Of a stretch of 9,160 bases of DNA, positions 1-7,017 are shown in pieces. The notes below the pieces were generated by a model. That model was not told where the DNA came from, did no database searches, and saw only the letters and a program-made list of their open reading frames with translations. Location of the stretch: positions 1-9,160 of the forward strand of contig CAAFRM010000232.1 of NCBI GenBank assembly GCA_900765465.1. Reading direction: 5' to 3'. The position numbers were made by a program, and so were the translations under genes. Source of the stretch: an uncultured Prevotella sp. (GTDB lineage Bacteria > Bacteroidota > Bacteroidia > Bacteroidales > Bacteroidaceae). How positions within the stretch are numbered: the stretch's first letter is position 1; every line of letters begins with the position of its first letter.

Positions 1-594
1 AGCACGAGTGGAGATACAGAAGAACCGGCACCGATAGTACCTGTACCACGGATATTAAAAGACTTGGTTGAATTAAGAGTACCACCGCTCTCTGGTATAG
101 AGAAATTCATACCGGCTACTGCACCCTGAAGAGCATCAACTACTGAGTTGACTGGGCGAGCACCGAGAGTCTTGGAATCAACGGTAGAAACGGCACCAGT
201 GAGGTTTACCTTCTTCTGTGTACCGAAACCGACAACAACAACCTCGCTCAAGGCCTTGCTGTCTTCCTGTAAGGTTACATTGATGGCACCACCCTTCCAT
301 ACCTTCTCCACTGGTTCGAAGCCAATATAGCTGATACAGATTGTTGCACCATGCTGCACGTCGGAAAGCACAAAGTTACCATCCAAATCGGTGATGGCTC
401 CACCCTGCTTTCCCTTAACTGTAACTGTAGCACCAATTACCGGCTCACCTGTAGGGTCAATAATGGTACCCGTGCACTGTCCATTCTTGGACTGATTAGT
501 TTCCTGGATGTGAGTCACCCCCCCCATATGCGAGAGTAGGAGTCATACCAAGAGCCATAATCATAGAACTTACTGTGAATAGTTGTCTAATCAT
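1..594 (-). CDS. SusC/RagA-family TonB-dependent outer-membrane receptor, N-terminal part, frameshifted at a G8 tract
   Basis: This is the start of a SusC-type receptor, which imports glycans or other large nutrients across the outer membrane with a SusD-type lipoprotein and TonB energy. The ATG at 594 opens a signal peptide (MIRQLFTVSSMIMALGM then PTLAYG). In this sequence that frame stops at TAA 498-496 after 32 codons, because of eight G at 525-518. Removing one G joins it to a frame that stays open to base 1. That frame shows a carboxypeptidase-regulatory-like domain (GTIIDPTGEPVIGATVTVKG, then ITDLDGNF and ISYIGFEPVE), the SusC signature SEVVVVGFGTQKK, and the start of the plug domain (VVDALQGAVAG, then SFNIRGTGTIG). 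The barrel and any susD partner lie beyond the window. The substrate cannot be told. It could be a phase-variable gene in its OFF state, a recent pseudogene, or a sequencing error in the homopolymer. Family assignment is very sure; the functional state is not. Confidence 0.9.
518..525 (-). repeat. Poly-G (G8) homopolymer tract inside the receptor coding region
   Basis: Eight consecutive C on the plus strand, which is G8 in the sense of the receptor gene. It sits immediately after the predicted signal-peptide end (TLAYG) and before the mature domain. Tract lengths of 4, 7 or 10 keep the signal peptide in frame with the receptor; the length of 8 seen here does not. Homopolymer tracts in this position are classic sites of slipped-strand mispairing. 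Whether this one varies cannot be seen from one sequence. Confidence 0.9.
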
Positions 595-678
595 AAGATA
601 TAGTTTAAAAATTGTTATTTGGTCCAATAATTTATTTCTGCCGATGTTATTCAGCCTATCTATTTAAGTTAGCCGCTG

Positions 679-708
679 CAAAGTTATTATAAATTTTAAT
701 ATAAACCG
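679..708 (-). promoter_or_regulatory. Bacteroidota-type promoter for the SusC-family gene
   Basis: On the minus strand TAACTTTG (686-679) matches the Bacteroidota sigma-ABfr -7 consensus TAnnTTTG exactly. A weak -33 element (CCGGTTT, 708-702) lies about 16-19 bp upstream, separated by AT-only sequence. A start near 672 would give a leader of roughly 78 nt before the ATG at 594. The terminator of the upstream gene lies just before it, so the receptor is probably its own transcription unit. Confidence 0.6.
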
Positions 709-771
709 GTTTTTAATGAAATAAAATTCATTATTTTAAATCTTTTTAAGCAAAAAGGCTCAAAATATCCT

Positions 772-808
772 AAAAAAAGGCTCACAAGAAAGATTCTTGC
801 GAGCCTTT
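772..808 (-). terminator. Intrinsic terminator of the peptidase-desulfidase operon
   Basis: Positions 776-790 and 794-808 form a 15-bp stem around a 3-base loop (arms AAAGGCTC-A-CAAGAA and TTCTTG-C-GAGCCTTT). The single non-Watson-Crick position is an A-C mismatch on the plus strand but a G-U pair in the minus-strand RNA. On the minus strand the hairpin is followed directly by a run of seven T (778-772, sharing its first three with the stem). Orientation and position, about 66 bp after the stop of the minus-strand gene ending at 875, fit termination of that operon. The rest of the 280-bp spacer (595-874) holds only this terminator and the receptor promoter. Confidence 0.85.
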
Positions 809-874
809 ATGATTTTCTAGTTATAAATAACGTAAAATCTACACTTCTATTTATTTATACGACATGCTACCTGA

Positions 875-2158
875 TTATTTATGCGTCATAATGTCGAGCA
901 CCATATCATCGGTGGTTCTCATCGCATCGGCACCGATAGAGGTGAGGTTGTGGATACACTTATCCACATCATCATCCACGATACCCTCGGCAGAAGTCAC
1001 ACACTTACCCTCCATGGAAAGGAGGGCTGAAAGAAGGGCGGTGCTCACACCGGAAGAAATCTTCAGGGCGCAGCTTGGCTTGGCACCGTCGCAGATCATA
1101 CCGGTAAGGTTTGCCACCATATTCTTGACAGAGTTGCAGATGCGGGTATAGTCGCCCCCCATCAGATAGGTGATACCGCAACTGCTACCCGTGCTGGCTA
1201 CCACGCAACCGCAGAGAGCTGAAAGCTTGCCCAGACTCTGCTTGATGTAGATAGCCGTCAAGTGACTGAGCATCAGGGCACGAATCATCTCTTCCTCAGT
1301 ATTCTCATTCTCCATGGCATAAACTACCACAGGGTTGGTGGCACAGATGCCCTGGTTGCCACTGCCACTGTTGCTCATCACCGGAATCATGGCGCCACCC
1401 ATACGGGCATCGCAGGCAGAAGCGGTGCGGGAGATGATATGCGAGAAGATGTTGTTGCCAAAGATGCCATGACTCAAAGGACGGTCCATCGTCTTGCCCA
1501 AGCAATGACCATAATTGCCCTTGATAGACTCCTCGGCAGCCTTCATATTATATTCCTTGGTCTTGAGGATGAAAGAGATTTCATCAAGCGGAGCGGTGGT
1601 AGCAAACTCATAGACCATCGGGAAATTGAGCTGGATATCATCATCAGCCTCATCGCCCTTTGCTCCATCACGCTTATCAAAGACCACATCGCCATTGCGC
1701 TCCACATACACAAAGTTGGTATGAGAACCGGAGATGATAGCCGTGGCCTGTGCATCATCGGCATAGCAGCTCACCTCGATATAGAGTTTATCCACATCTC
1801 CCTGCTTCAGCTTGATGTTGATGTCGGCATTCTTGATGAATTGCTTACCCTTCTCCAGGCTGTCGGGAGTCAAATCCTTGAGCACCTCGAGTTCATACTC
1901 AGGCTTTCCGATGAGAGCACCGAGCGATACGGCGATAGGCAAGCCTATCATACCCGTGCCAGGAATACCCACACCCATGGCATTCTTGAGCATGTTAGGA
2001 CTCAGGAGCACCTGGATACGCTCAGGGCGCTTGCCCAGAGTGGTGGCAGCCTGAGCTGTACAGAGAGCCACCGCCATCGGTTCGGTACAACCGATGGCAG
2101 GCACTACTTCCTTGTTGACGAGCGCGATGATGCGCTCACGCTTATTTTTCTCTAACAT
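875..2158 (-). CDS. cyuA: L-cysteine desulfidase / serine dehydratase-alpha-like protein (CyuA/UPF0597 family)
   Basis: 427 residues, about the full length of the YhaM/CyuA (UPF0597) family. Members are iron-sulfur enzymes related to the alpha domain of L-serine dehydratase; characterised ones split L-cysteine into pyruvate, sulfide and ammonia in the cytoplasm. Near the N-terminus is the family motif AIGCTEP with Cys24, followed by GVGIPGTGMIGLPIAVSLGA (62-81). The C-terminal half has the glycine- and cysteine-rich signature: SNSGSGNQGICATNP (262-276), LSALCGCVVASTGSSCG (312-328) and ICDGAKPSC (355-363). Cys316 or Cys318, Cys356 and Cys363 are the likely cluster ligands. There is no signal peptide. 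It lies 15 bp after the exported peptidase gene, so the two are almost certainly cotranscribed. No clear Shine-Dalgarno precedes the ATG, which is common in this phylum. The substrate could be cysteine, serine or a related amino acid; the family call is firm, the substrate is inferred. Confidence 0.85.
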   Translation of the reverse strand: MLEKNKRERIIALVNKEVVPAIGCTEPMAVALCTAQAATTLGKRPERIQVLLSPNMLKNAMGVGIPGTGMIGLPIAVSLGALIGKPEYELEVLKDLTPDSLEKGKQFIKNADINIKLKQGDVDKLYIEVSCYADDAQATAIISGSHTNFVYVERNGDVVFDKRDGAKGDEADDDIQLNFPMVYEFATTAPLDEISFILKTKEYNMKAAEESIKGNYGHCLGKTMDRPLSHGIFGNNIFSHIISRTASACDARMGGAMIPVMSNSGSGNQGICATNPVVVYAMENENTEEEMIRALMLSHLTAIYIKQSLGKLSALCGCVVASTGSSCGITYLMGGDYTRICNSVKNMVANLTGMICDGAKPSCALKISSGVSTALLSALLSMEGKCVTSAEGIVDDDVDKCIHNLTSIGADAMRTTDDMVLDIMTHK

Positions 2159-2173
2159 AATATATTATAGGTT

Positions 2174-3586
2174 TTAGTCTTCCAACTGGAACAATGGATC
2201 GTCAGGAGTCAACATGGTTGGCTTCTGGTCGAATTCCTTCAAGAGCTTCTCTGAAGCATACTTCTTGTTCACTACCAGGCGGAACATGTACTCGTTGAAC
2301 CAATCGTTGGTCATGATGAAACAGCCGCTGAAGCCATTGTCAGCACCCCAGCTGTTCTCCACCTTCCACTTCACAGGCTTGCCATTGGCATCGAGATCCA
2401 CGGCACTCAGGGTCATGGCATGGGTAGAACCGCTCTCGAAAGTAGCAATACGGTCGGCCTTGTTCATTGGGAAAGATGTATTGAAGAGGCTGGCATAATC
2501 GAAGTTGTCGAGTGCCAGATAGCCACGCTTTCTGTCGAGCTGCTTGCCCACATCATAGCTTGAATACATCTTATGACCATCCTTCAGGGAAGCGATGGCG
2601 AGCTGGGCAATCTCCTCCATAGGCAGATTCAGATACTTCCAGTTGTGGCCATCGTAAGTGTGGCGGTCGTACTCCACCTCGTAGGTCTTGTGGTATGGAT
2701 GACGTGGGTCGTTCATCACCATCAGGAAGGTGCCGTTCAGGTCCTTGCCCACTGTCTCCTCATAGAAACTCTTAGGAGTATATTTCTTAGCCTCGCCAAT
2801 CTGCTTGCCATCCTTGTCGCGGAAAGCATAGGTGAACTCCTTCACCGGCTCACCCAGGGTAAGGCTGAGCATGTGATAAACCTGAGCAAGCATTTCACCC
2901 TTACGAGCCTGAATAGCAGCAGGTTTCTTGCCCTGTGAAACCATTTTGCGAAGTTCCAATCCATATTCACGCAGCTTGCTGCTGATGAGGCGGCTCATCT
3001 TTGATGTATTGTTGCTTGAGAATGTCTCTGGCTGGGCGCTCATTGGCACCAGGCCATACTTGCTTGCCAGGTCGGCAACACCGCAGAAGGTACCACCATC
3101 GTTTAGAGGGTTCTTGAAGAAGAACTGCACCTGAGGGTCTTCGATGCTCTTCTTGCCCAGGTCGATGACGCCCTGCAGCATGAGGTTAGCCTTCTCCAGC
3201 TGGTCGTAGAAGAAGAGATAATCCTGTGAATACTCCACCACTCTGCCCTGTTTGTCGTTGAGGGCGAAGTTAGAACGGAGCACATTGAAGCCGCTGAACA
3301 TCCAGCAGCGGCCGGAACTCTTCTGGTTGTGGATGCTCTGCGCTGGTGTCTCGATGCTGAAATGTGTATCAACAGGAGCCTCGTTGGCATAGTTCTTTAC
3401 CAAATCGTCGATGTTATTAGCAGCAATAGCATTGAAGAGTGCCTTGTTGGCAGCACCGCCATTCTGGCTCTTCGCCATCTGCTGAATCATTGACTCACTG
3501 ATGCCGCCAACCTTGGTCTGCGCCATCATAGACATGGAAGCCATCATCAAGGCTCCCGCAAATAATAGGTTCTTTTTCATTGTCAT
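2174..3586 (-). CDS. Exported C1B cysteine peptidase (aminopeptidase C / bleomycin hydrolase family)
   Basis: 470 residues with the papain-like bleomycin-hydrolase fold. The catalytic Cys94 is in QKSSGRCWMFSGFNVLRSNF (88-107), with Gln88 as the oxyanion residue. His389 is in ESGSTHAMTLSAV and Asn411 in WKVENSWG, completing the Cys-His-Asn triad. The motif DGHKMYSSYDVGKQ (336-349) also matches the family. Family members are usually cytosolic hexameric aminopeptidases, but this one begins with a signal peptide (KKNLLFAGALMMASMSMMAQ, cleavage likely at MMA|Q near residue 22-23), so it should act in the periplasm or outside. The start may be the ATG at 3586 or the in-frame one two codons later (MKKNLL). 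The C-terminal end LTPDDPLFQLED resembles the active-site arm of the family, with Asp where Trp is usual. It is first in an operon with the cysteine desulfidase gene, suggesting linked peptide and cysteine breakdown. Confidence 0.93.
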   Translation of the reverse strand: MTMKKNLLFAGALMMASMSMMAQTKVGGISESMIQQMAKSQNGGAANKALFNAIAANNIDDLVKNYANEAPVDTHFSIETPAQSIHNQKSSGRCWMFSGFNVLRSNFALNDKQGRVVEYSQDYLFFYDQLEKANLMLQGVIDLGKKSIEDPQVQFFFKNPLNDGGTFCGVADLASKYGLVPMSAQPETFSSNNTSKMSRLISSKLREYGLELRKMVSQGKKPAAIQARKGEMLAQVYHMLSLTLGEPVKEFTYAFRDKDGKQIGEAKKYTPKSFYEETVGKDLNGTFLMVMNDPRHPYHKTYEVEYDRHTYDGHNWKYLNLPMEEIAQLAIASLKDGHKMYSSYDVGKQLDRKRGYLALDNFDYASLFNTSFPMNKADRIATFESGSTHAMTLSAVDLDANGKPVKWKVENSWGADNGFSGCFIMTNDWFNEYMFRLVVNKKYASEKLLKEFDQKPTMLTPDDPLFQLED

Positions 3587-3602
3587 ATCTCAATTTTTGG
3601 GG

Positions 3603-3610
3603 CAAAATTA
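3603..3610 (-). promoter_or_regulatory. Bacteroidota -7 element for the peptidase-desulfidase operon
   Basis: Minus strand TAATTTTG (3610-3603) fits TAnnTTTG. The stretch about 20 bp upstream is T-rich (TTTTCGCTTTTTCC) but has no clean TTTG. Transcription would begin near 3597, giving a leader of only about 10 nt, so translation would have little room for a Shine-Dalgarno. It shares the 117-bp divergent spacer with the dxs promoter. Confidence 0.5.
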
Positions 3611-3673
3611 CGAAGAAAAAACGGAAAAAGCGAAAATATCACAATAAAAATGTTATTTATTAAAAAAAAGCAT

Positions 3674-3681
3674 TACCTTTG
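3674..3681 (+). promoter_or_regulatory. Bacteroidota -7 element for dxs (and probably trkA-trkH)
   Basis: TACCTTTG matches TAnnTTTG exactly and is followed by GC, a common context. The -33 region (around 3648-3656, ATGTTATTT) is a weak match. The predicted start near 3688 leaves a short leader of about 15 nt that contains AAGGAAAT just before the dxs ATG at 3704, a plausible ribosome-binding site. Confidence 0.65.
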
Positions 3682-3703
3682 CATGTACAAATAACAAGGA
3701 AAT

Positions 3704-5605
3704 ATGGACAAAAGTAAGTTTAGTCTATTAAGTAACATCAAATACCCTGAGGATTTGCGCAAACTGAGCATCGACCAGTTGCCACAAGTATGCAAAGAAT
3801 TGAGAGAAGACATCATCGACGAGGTTGCCGTCAACCCAGGTCATTTTGCCTCCTCTCTTGGCGTGGTTGAAATCACCGTAGCACTCCACTACGTGTATAA
3901 TACCCCTAACGACCGAATCGTTTGGGATGTGGGCCACCAGGCATACGGACATAAGATTCTGACAGGAAGACGTGAGGTATTCTGTACCAACAGAAAGCTT
4001 CACGGCATTCGTCCGTTCCCTACTCCACTGGAGAGTGAATACGACACCTTTGCCTGCGGACATGCCAGCAACTCAATTTCTGCGGCACTCGGCATGGCTG
4101 TGGCGGCACGCAAACTAGGACAGTCTGATCGCAGCGTGGTGGCTGTAATCGGCGATGGCGCCATGAGTGGCGGCCTGGCTTTCGAGGGCCTGAACAATGT
4201 ATCAAGCACTCCTAACGACATGCTCATCATCCTCAACGACAACGATATGAGTATCGACCGTGCCGTGGGAGGCATGGAGAAGTATCTTCTGAACCTCGAC
4301 ACCAATGAAACTTACAACAAGCTTCGTTTCAAGGCTTCGCAGTGGCTCCACTCCAAAGGCTACCTCAACGACGACCGCAAGAAGGGCATCATCCGCCTGA
4401 ACAATGCACTGAAATCGGCACTGAGCCATCAGCAGAACATCTTTGAGGGAATGAACATCCGATACTTCGGTCCGTTCGACGGTCATGACGTCAAGGAAGT
4501 AGTAAGATTGCTGCAACAGCTCAAGAAAATGAAGGGTCCAAAGCTGCTCCACCTGCATACCACCAAGGGCAAGGGTTACGAACCAGCCGAGAAGAGTGCT
4601 ACCATCTGGCATGCACCGGGCAAATTTGACCCGGAAACGGGTGAGCGCCTCATCGCTGACACCAGCAACAAACCGCCTAAATACCAGGATGTATTCGGCA
4701 ACACGCTTCTGGAACTCGCCCAGCAGAACCCGAAGATAGTAGGTGTGACACCAGCCATGCCTACAGGATGCTCCATGAACATCATGATGAAGGCGATGCC
4801 CGACCGTACCTTCGACGTGGGAATCGCCGAGGGACATGCCGTCACCTTCTCGGGAGGTATGGCGAAAGACGGTCTCATTCCGTTCTGCAACATCTACAGT
4901 TCGTTTGCACAGCGTGCCTACGATAACATCATCCATGATATGGCACTGCTCAATCTGCCGGTGGTACTCTGCCTGGACCGTGCCGGACTGGTGGGAGAAG
5001 ATGGTCCTACCCATCATGGTGCTTTCGACATGGCAGCCCTGCGCCCTATCCCTCACCTCACCATCGCATCGCCGATGAACGAGCATGAACTGCGCAACCT
5101 GATGTATTCGGCACAGTTGCCTAACCAGGGCAGCTACGTAATCCGCTATCCTCGCGGCAACGGCGTGCTGGTAGACTGGAAGAACCCGATGGAGGAAATC
5201 AAGACGGGAACCGGAAGAAAACTGAAGGATGGCGACGACATCGCCGTGATTACCATTGGTCCTATCGGAAACGATGCTGCCAAGGCCATCGCCGAACTGG
5301 AGGCGGAAGGCAAGCCTCTGAGCATCGCCCACTACGACCTGCGATTCCTAAAGCCGCTCGACAATAGTCTTCTCGAAGAGGTGGGCAAGAAGTTCAAGCA
5401 CATCGTCACCATCGAGGATGGAGTAAGAAACGGAGGCATGGGATCTGCCGTTCTGGAATGGATGAGCGACCATGGCTACCAGCCAACCATCACAAGAATG
5501 GGACTGCCAGATGACTTTGTGGAGCATGGCACCGTGAGCCAGCTCAGAGAAATCGTGCATCTTGACAACAACAGCATCAAAGAAACCCTGAAGGCTGTAT
5601 TGTAA
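3704..5605 (+). CDS. dxs: 1-deoxy-D-xylulose-5-phosphate synthase
   Basis: 633 residues, a normal full length for DXS. It condenses pyruvate with D-glyceraldehyde 3-phosphate, releasing CO2, the first step of the MEP isoprenoid pathway and a branch to thiamine and pyridoxal. Visible signatures: NPGHFASSLG with His47; WDVGHQAYGHKILTGR (74-89); the thiamine-diphosphate and Mg motif starting GDGAMSGGLAFEGLNN (150-165) and ending at LNDND (177-181); KGKGYEPAE (288-296); the catalytic glutamate in GIAEGHAV (Glu376); YSSFAQRAYD (398-407); DRAGLVGEDGPTHHGAFD (425-442); and YPRGNG (482-487). The C-terminal transketolase domain ends with the usual EDG-x-GGMGSAVLEW. The canonical IAEQHAV has Gly for Gln here. 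The ATG has AAGGAA just upstream. The gene leads a same-strand run into trkA (42-bp AT-rich gap). Identification is sure. Confidence 0.98.
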   Translation: MDKSKFSLLSNIKYPEDLRKLSIDQLPQVCKELREDIIDEVAVNPGHFASSLGVVEITVALHYVYNTPNDRIVWDVGHQAYGHKILTGRREVFCTNRKLHGIRPFPTPLESEYDTFACGHASNSISAALGMAVAARKLGQSDRSVVAVIGDGAMSGGLAFEGLNNVSSTPNDMLIILNDNDMSIDRAVGGMEKYLLNLDTNETYNKLRFKASQWLHSKGYLNDDRKKGIIRLNNALKSALSHQQNIFEGMNIRYFGPFDGHDVKEVVRLLQQLKKMKGPKLLHLHTTKGKGYEPAEKSATIWHAPGKFDPETGERLIADTSNKPPKYQDVFGNTLLELAQQNPKIVGVTPAMPTGCSMNIMMKAMPDRTFDVGIAEGHAVTFSGGMAKDGLIPFCNIYSSFAQRAYDNIIHDMALLNLPVVLCLDRAGLVGEDGPTHHGAFDMAALRPIPHLTIASPMNEHELRNLMYSAQLPNQGSYVIRYPRGNGVLVDWKNPMEEIKTGTGRKLKDGDDIAVITIGPIGNDAAKAIAELEAEGKPLSIAHYDLRFLKPLDNSLLEEVGKKFKHIVTIEDGVRNGGMGSAVLEWMSDHGYQPTITRMGLPDDFVEHGTVSQLREIVHLDNNSIKETLKAVL

Positions 5606-5631
5606 TATACATTATTATATATATACATTAT
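5606..5631. repeat. Short direct repeat in the AT-rich dxs-trkA spacer
   Basis: TATACATTAT occurs at 5606-5615 and again at 5622-5631, a 16-bp period, inside a 42-bp spacer that is almost only A and T until the AGGAA ribosome-binding site before trkA. No TAnnTTTG element or hairpin terminator is visible, so read-through from dxs into trkA is likely. Confidence 0.5.
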
Positions 5632-5647
5632 CATATTATAATAGGAA

Positions 5648-6991
5648 ATGAAAATAATCATAGCTGGCGCTCACGCCATCGGAACCCACCTGGCACGACT
5701 CCTGTCGCGCAGCAGGGAAGAGATTACGCTCATTGATGAAAGCGAGGAGCGATTGGCCAGCATAGGATCAGACTGCGACCTGCTCACCATGCTGGGCAAG
5801 CCTACCAGTCTGAGTACTCTGCGAGATGCCGGAGTTGCCGACGCCGACCTGTTCATCGCCGTCACTCCCATCGAAAGCATGAACATCACGGCAAGCATCC
5901 TTGCCAAGAACCTGGGTGCCAAGCGCACCGTGGCACGTGTGGATAACCCCGAGTACATGGAACCGCAGGCACAGGAGTTCTTCAGGGAACTGGGCATCAG
6001 CAAACTGATTTACCCGGAAATGCTGGCTGCCGTGGATATCAACAACGGATTGAAGATGAGTTGGGTGCGCCAGCGCTGGGATGTGCACGACGGAGCACTC
6101 GTGATGCTCGGCATCAAACTGCGTGAGGGCTGCGAGATTCTCAACGAACCGCTCAAGAACATCAGCGGTCCTAACGACCCATACCATGTGGTAGCCATCA
6201 AGCGAGGCAGCGATACCATCATCCCTGGCGGTAACGACGAGCTGAAGCTCTACGACCTCGCCTACTTCATGACCACCCGCAACTACATTCCCTACATCCG
6301 CAAGATTGTAGGTAAGGAACACTATGTAGATGTGAAGAACGTGATGATTATGGGTGGCGGCCGCACAGCCGTGAGAGCCGTGAAAAAGATGCCGGAATAC
6401 ATGGAGTGCAAGATTATAGAGATGAGCGAGGAGCGCTGCGAATATCTCAACGATATCCTCGACGATACCCACACCCTCATCATCCATGGCGACGGCCGAG
6501 ACATTCCGCTGCTTACGGAAGAGGGAATCAGAAGCACCCAGGCTTTCGTGGCACTGACAGGAAATGCCGAGACCAATATCCTCGCCTGTCTCACTGCCAA
6601 GCGAATGGGTGTACGCAAAACCGTGGCGGCAGTAGAGAATGTTGATTATGTAAGCATGGCAGAGAGCCTGGATATCGGTACCATCATCAACAAGAAGATG
6701 ATTGCCGCCAGCTACATCTACCAGATGATGCTCGATGCCGACGTGATGAACGTGCGCTTCCTGATGAGCGCCAACGCCGATGTGGCTGAGTTCATCGCCA
6801 AGGAAGGTTCAAAGGTAACCCAAAAACCGGTGAAAGACCTGGGTATGCCTATCGGCGTAACCATTGGTGGACTGGTAAGAAACGGTGAAGGAATGCTCGT
6901 TTCGGGTAATACCCAGATAGAACCGGGCGACTCGGTGATGGTGTTCTGCCACAACATCAACATGAAGAAGATAGAAAAGTATTTTATATGA
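5648..6991 (+). CDS. trkA: Trk potassium uptake system, NAD-binding regulatory subunit TrkA
   Basis: 447 residues with the duplicated RCK (KTN) architecture of full-length TrkA: RCK-N about 1-120, RCK-C about 140-220, second RCK-N about 230-350, second RCK-C about 365-445. It is a cytoplasmic ring that binds nucleotides and gates the TrkH channel. The first Rossmann loop is IIIAGAHAIGTHLA: the usual GxGxxG reads G7-A-H9-A-I-G12, with His in place of the central Gly. Acidic Asp30 at the end of strand 2 (ITLID) is kept. The second loop is IMGGGRTAVRAV (234-245) with Glu258 (KIIE) following. RCK-C signatures are GCEILNEPLKNISGP and KPVKDLGMPIGVTIGGLVR. AGGAA lies just before the ATG. trkH starts 18 bp after its stop. 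Assignment is firm; whether site 1 binds NAD(H) or ATP/ADP is not decided by sequence. Confidence 0.96.
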   Translation: MKIIIAGAHAIGTHLARLLSRSREEITLIDESEERLASIGSDCDLLTMLGKPTSLSTLRDAGVADADLFIAVTPIESMNITASILAKNLGAKRTVARVDNPEYMEPQAQEFFRELGISKLIYPEMLAAVDINNGLKMSWVRQRWDVHDGALVMLGIKLREGCEILNEPLKNISGPNDPYHVVAIKRGSDTIIPGGNDELKLYDLAYFMTTRNYIPYIRKIVGKEHYVDVKNVMIMGGGRTAVRAVKKMPEYMECKIIEMSEERCEYLNDILDDTHTLIIHGDGRDIPLLTEEGIRSTQAFVALTGNAETNILACLTAKRMGVRKTVAAVENVDYVSMAESLDIGTIINKKMIAASYIYQMMLDADVMNVRFLMSANADVAEFIAKEGSKVTQKPVKDLGMPIGVTIGGLVRNGEGMLVSGNTQIEPGDSVMVFCHNINMKKIEKYFI

Positions 6992-7017
6992 TAAAGAGAA
7001 GCATTTTATATGATAAA
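6981..7017 (+). repeat. Near-tandem 15-bp duplication across the trkA stop and trkH start
   Basis: ATTTTATATGATAAA is present at 6981-6995 and again, identically, at 7003-7017, a period of 22 bp. The first copy holds the trkA stop (TGA 6989-6991) overlapped by an ATG (6988-6990); the second holds the trkH ATG (7010). From the first ATG a 10-codon frame runs MIKRSILYDK and stops at TAG 7018-7020, overlapping the trkH start out of frame. This looks like a small duplication that turned an original ATGA stop-start overlap into a spaced start. Confidence 0.8.

Noticed and set aside
351..539. Plus-strand open frame of 62 codons over the receptor start
   Set aside because: It is antisense to the signal peptide and first domain of the SusC-family gene, whose reading frame is strongly conserved apart from the G8 slip.
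751..783. Repeated AAAAAGGCTCA and AAAAAAAGGCTCA in the spacer before the receptor
   Set aside because: The second copy is explained as one arm of the terminator stem; the first is short and could be chance in A-rich sequence.
595..874. Possible invertible promoter ahead of the receptor gene, as known for other Bacteroidota surface loci
   Set aside because: No pair of matching inverted repeats flanks the promoter at 679-708; the only clear inverted repeat is the terminator hairpin with a 3-base loop, and no recombinase gene is in the window.
1262..2155. A 297-codon plus-strand open frame opposite the cysteine desulfidase-like gene
   Set aside because: It is the antisense shadow of a well-recognised gene; the translation is rich in His, Arg and Ile with no domain, and no promoter or ribosome-binding site precedes it.
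4202..5332. A 376-codon minus-strand open frame opposite dxs
   Set aside because: Complete overlap with conserved dxs coding sequence; the translation shows no recognisable family and has shadow-like composition.
5768..6487. A 239-codon minus-strand open frame opposite trkA, and a 225-codon one opposite trkH (7235-7912)
   Set aside because: Both lie wholly within firmly identified genes, with His- and Glu-rich shadow translations and no supporting signals.
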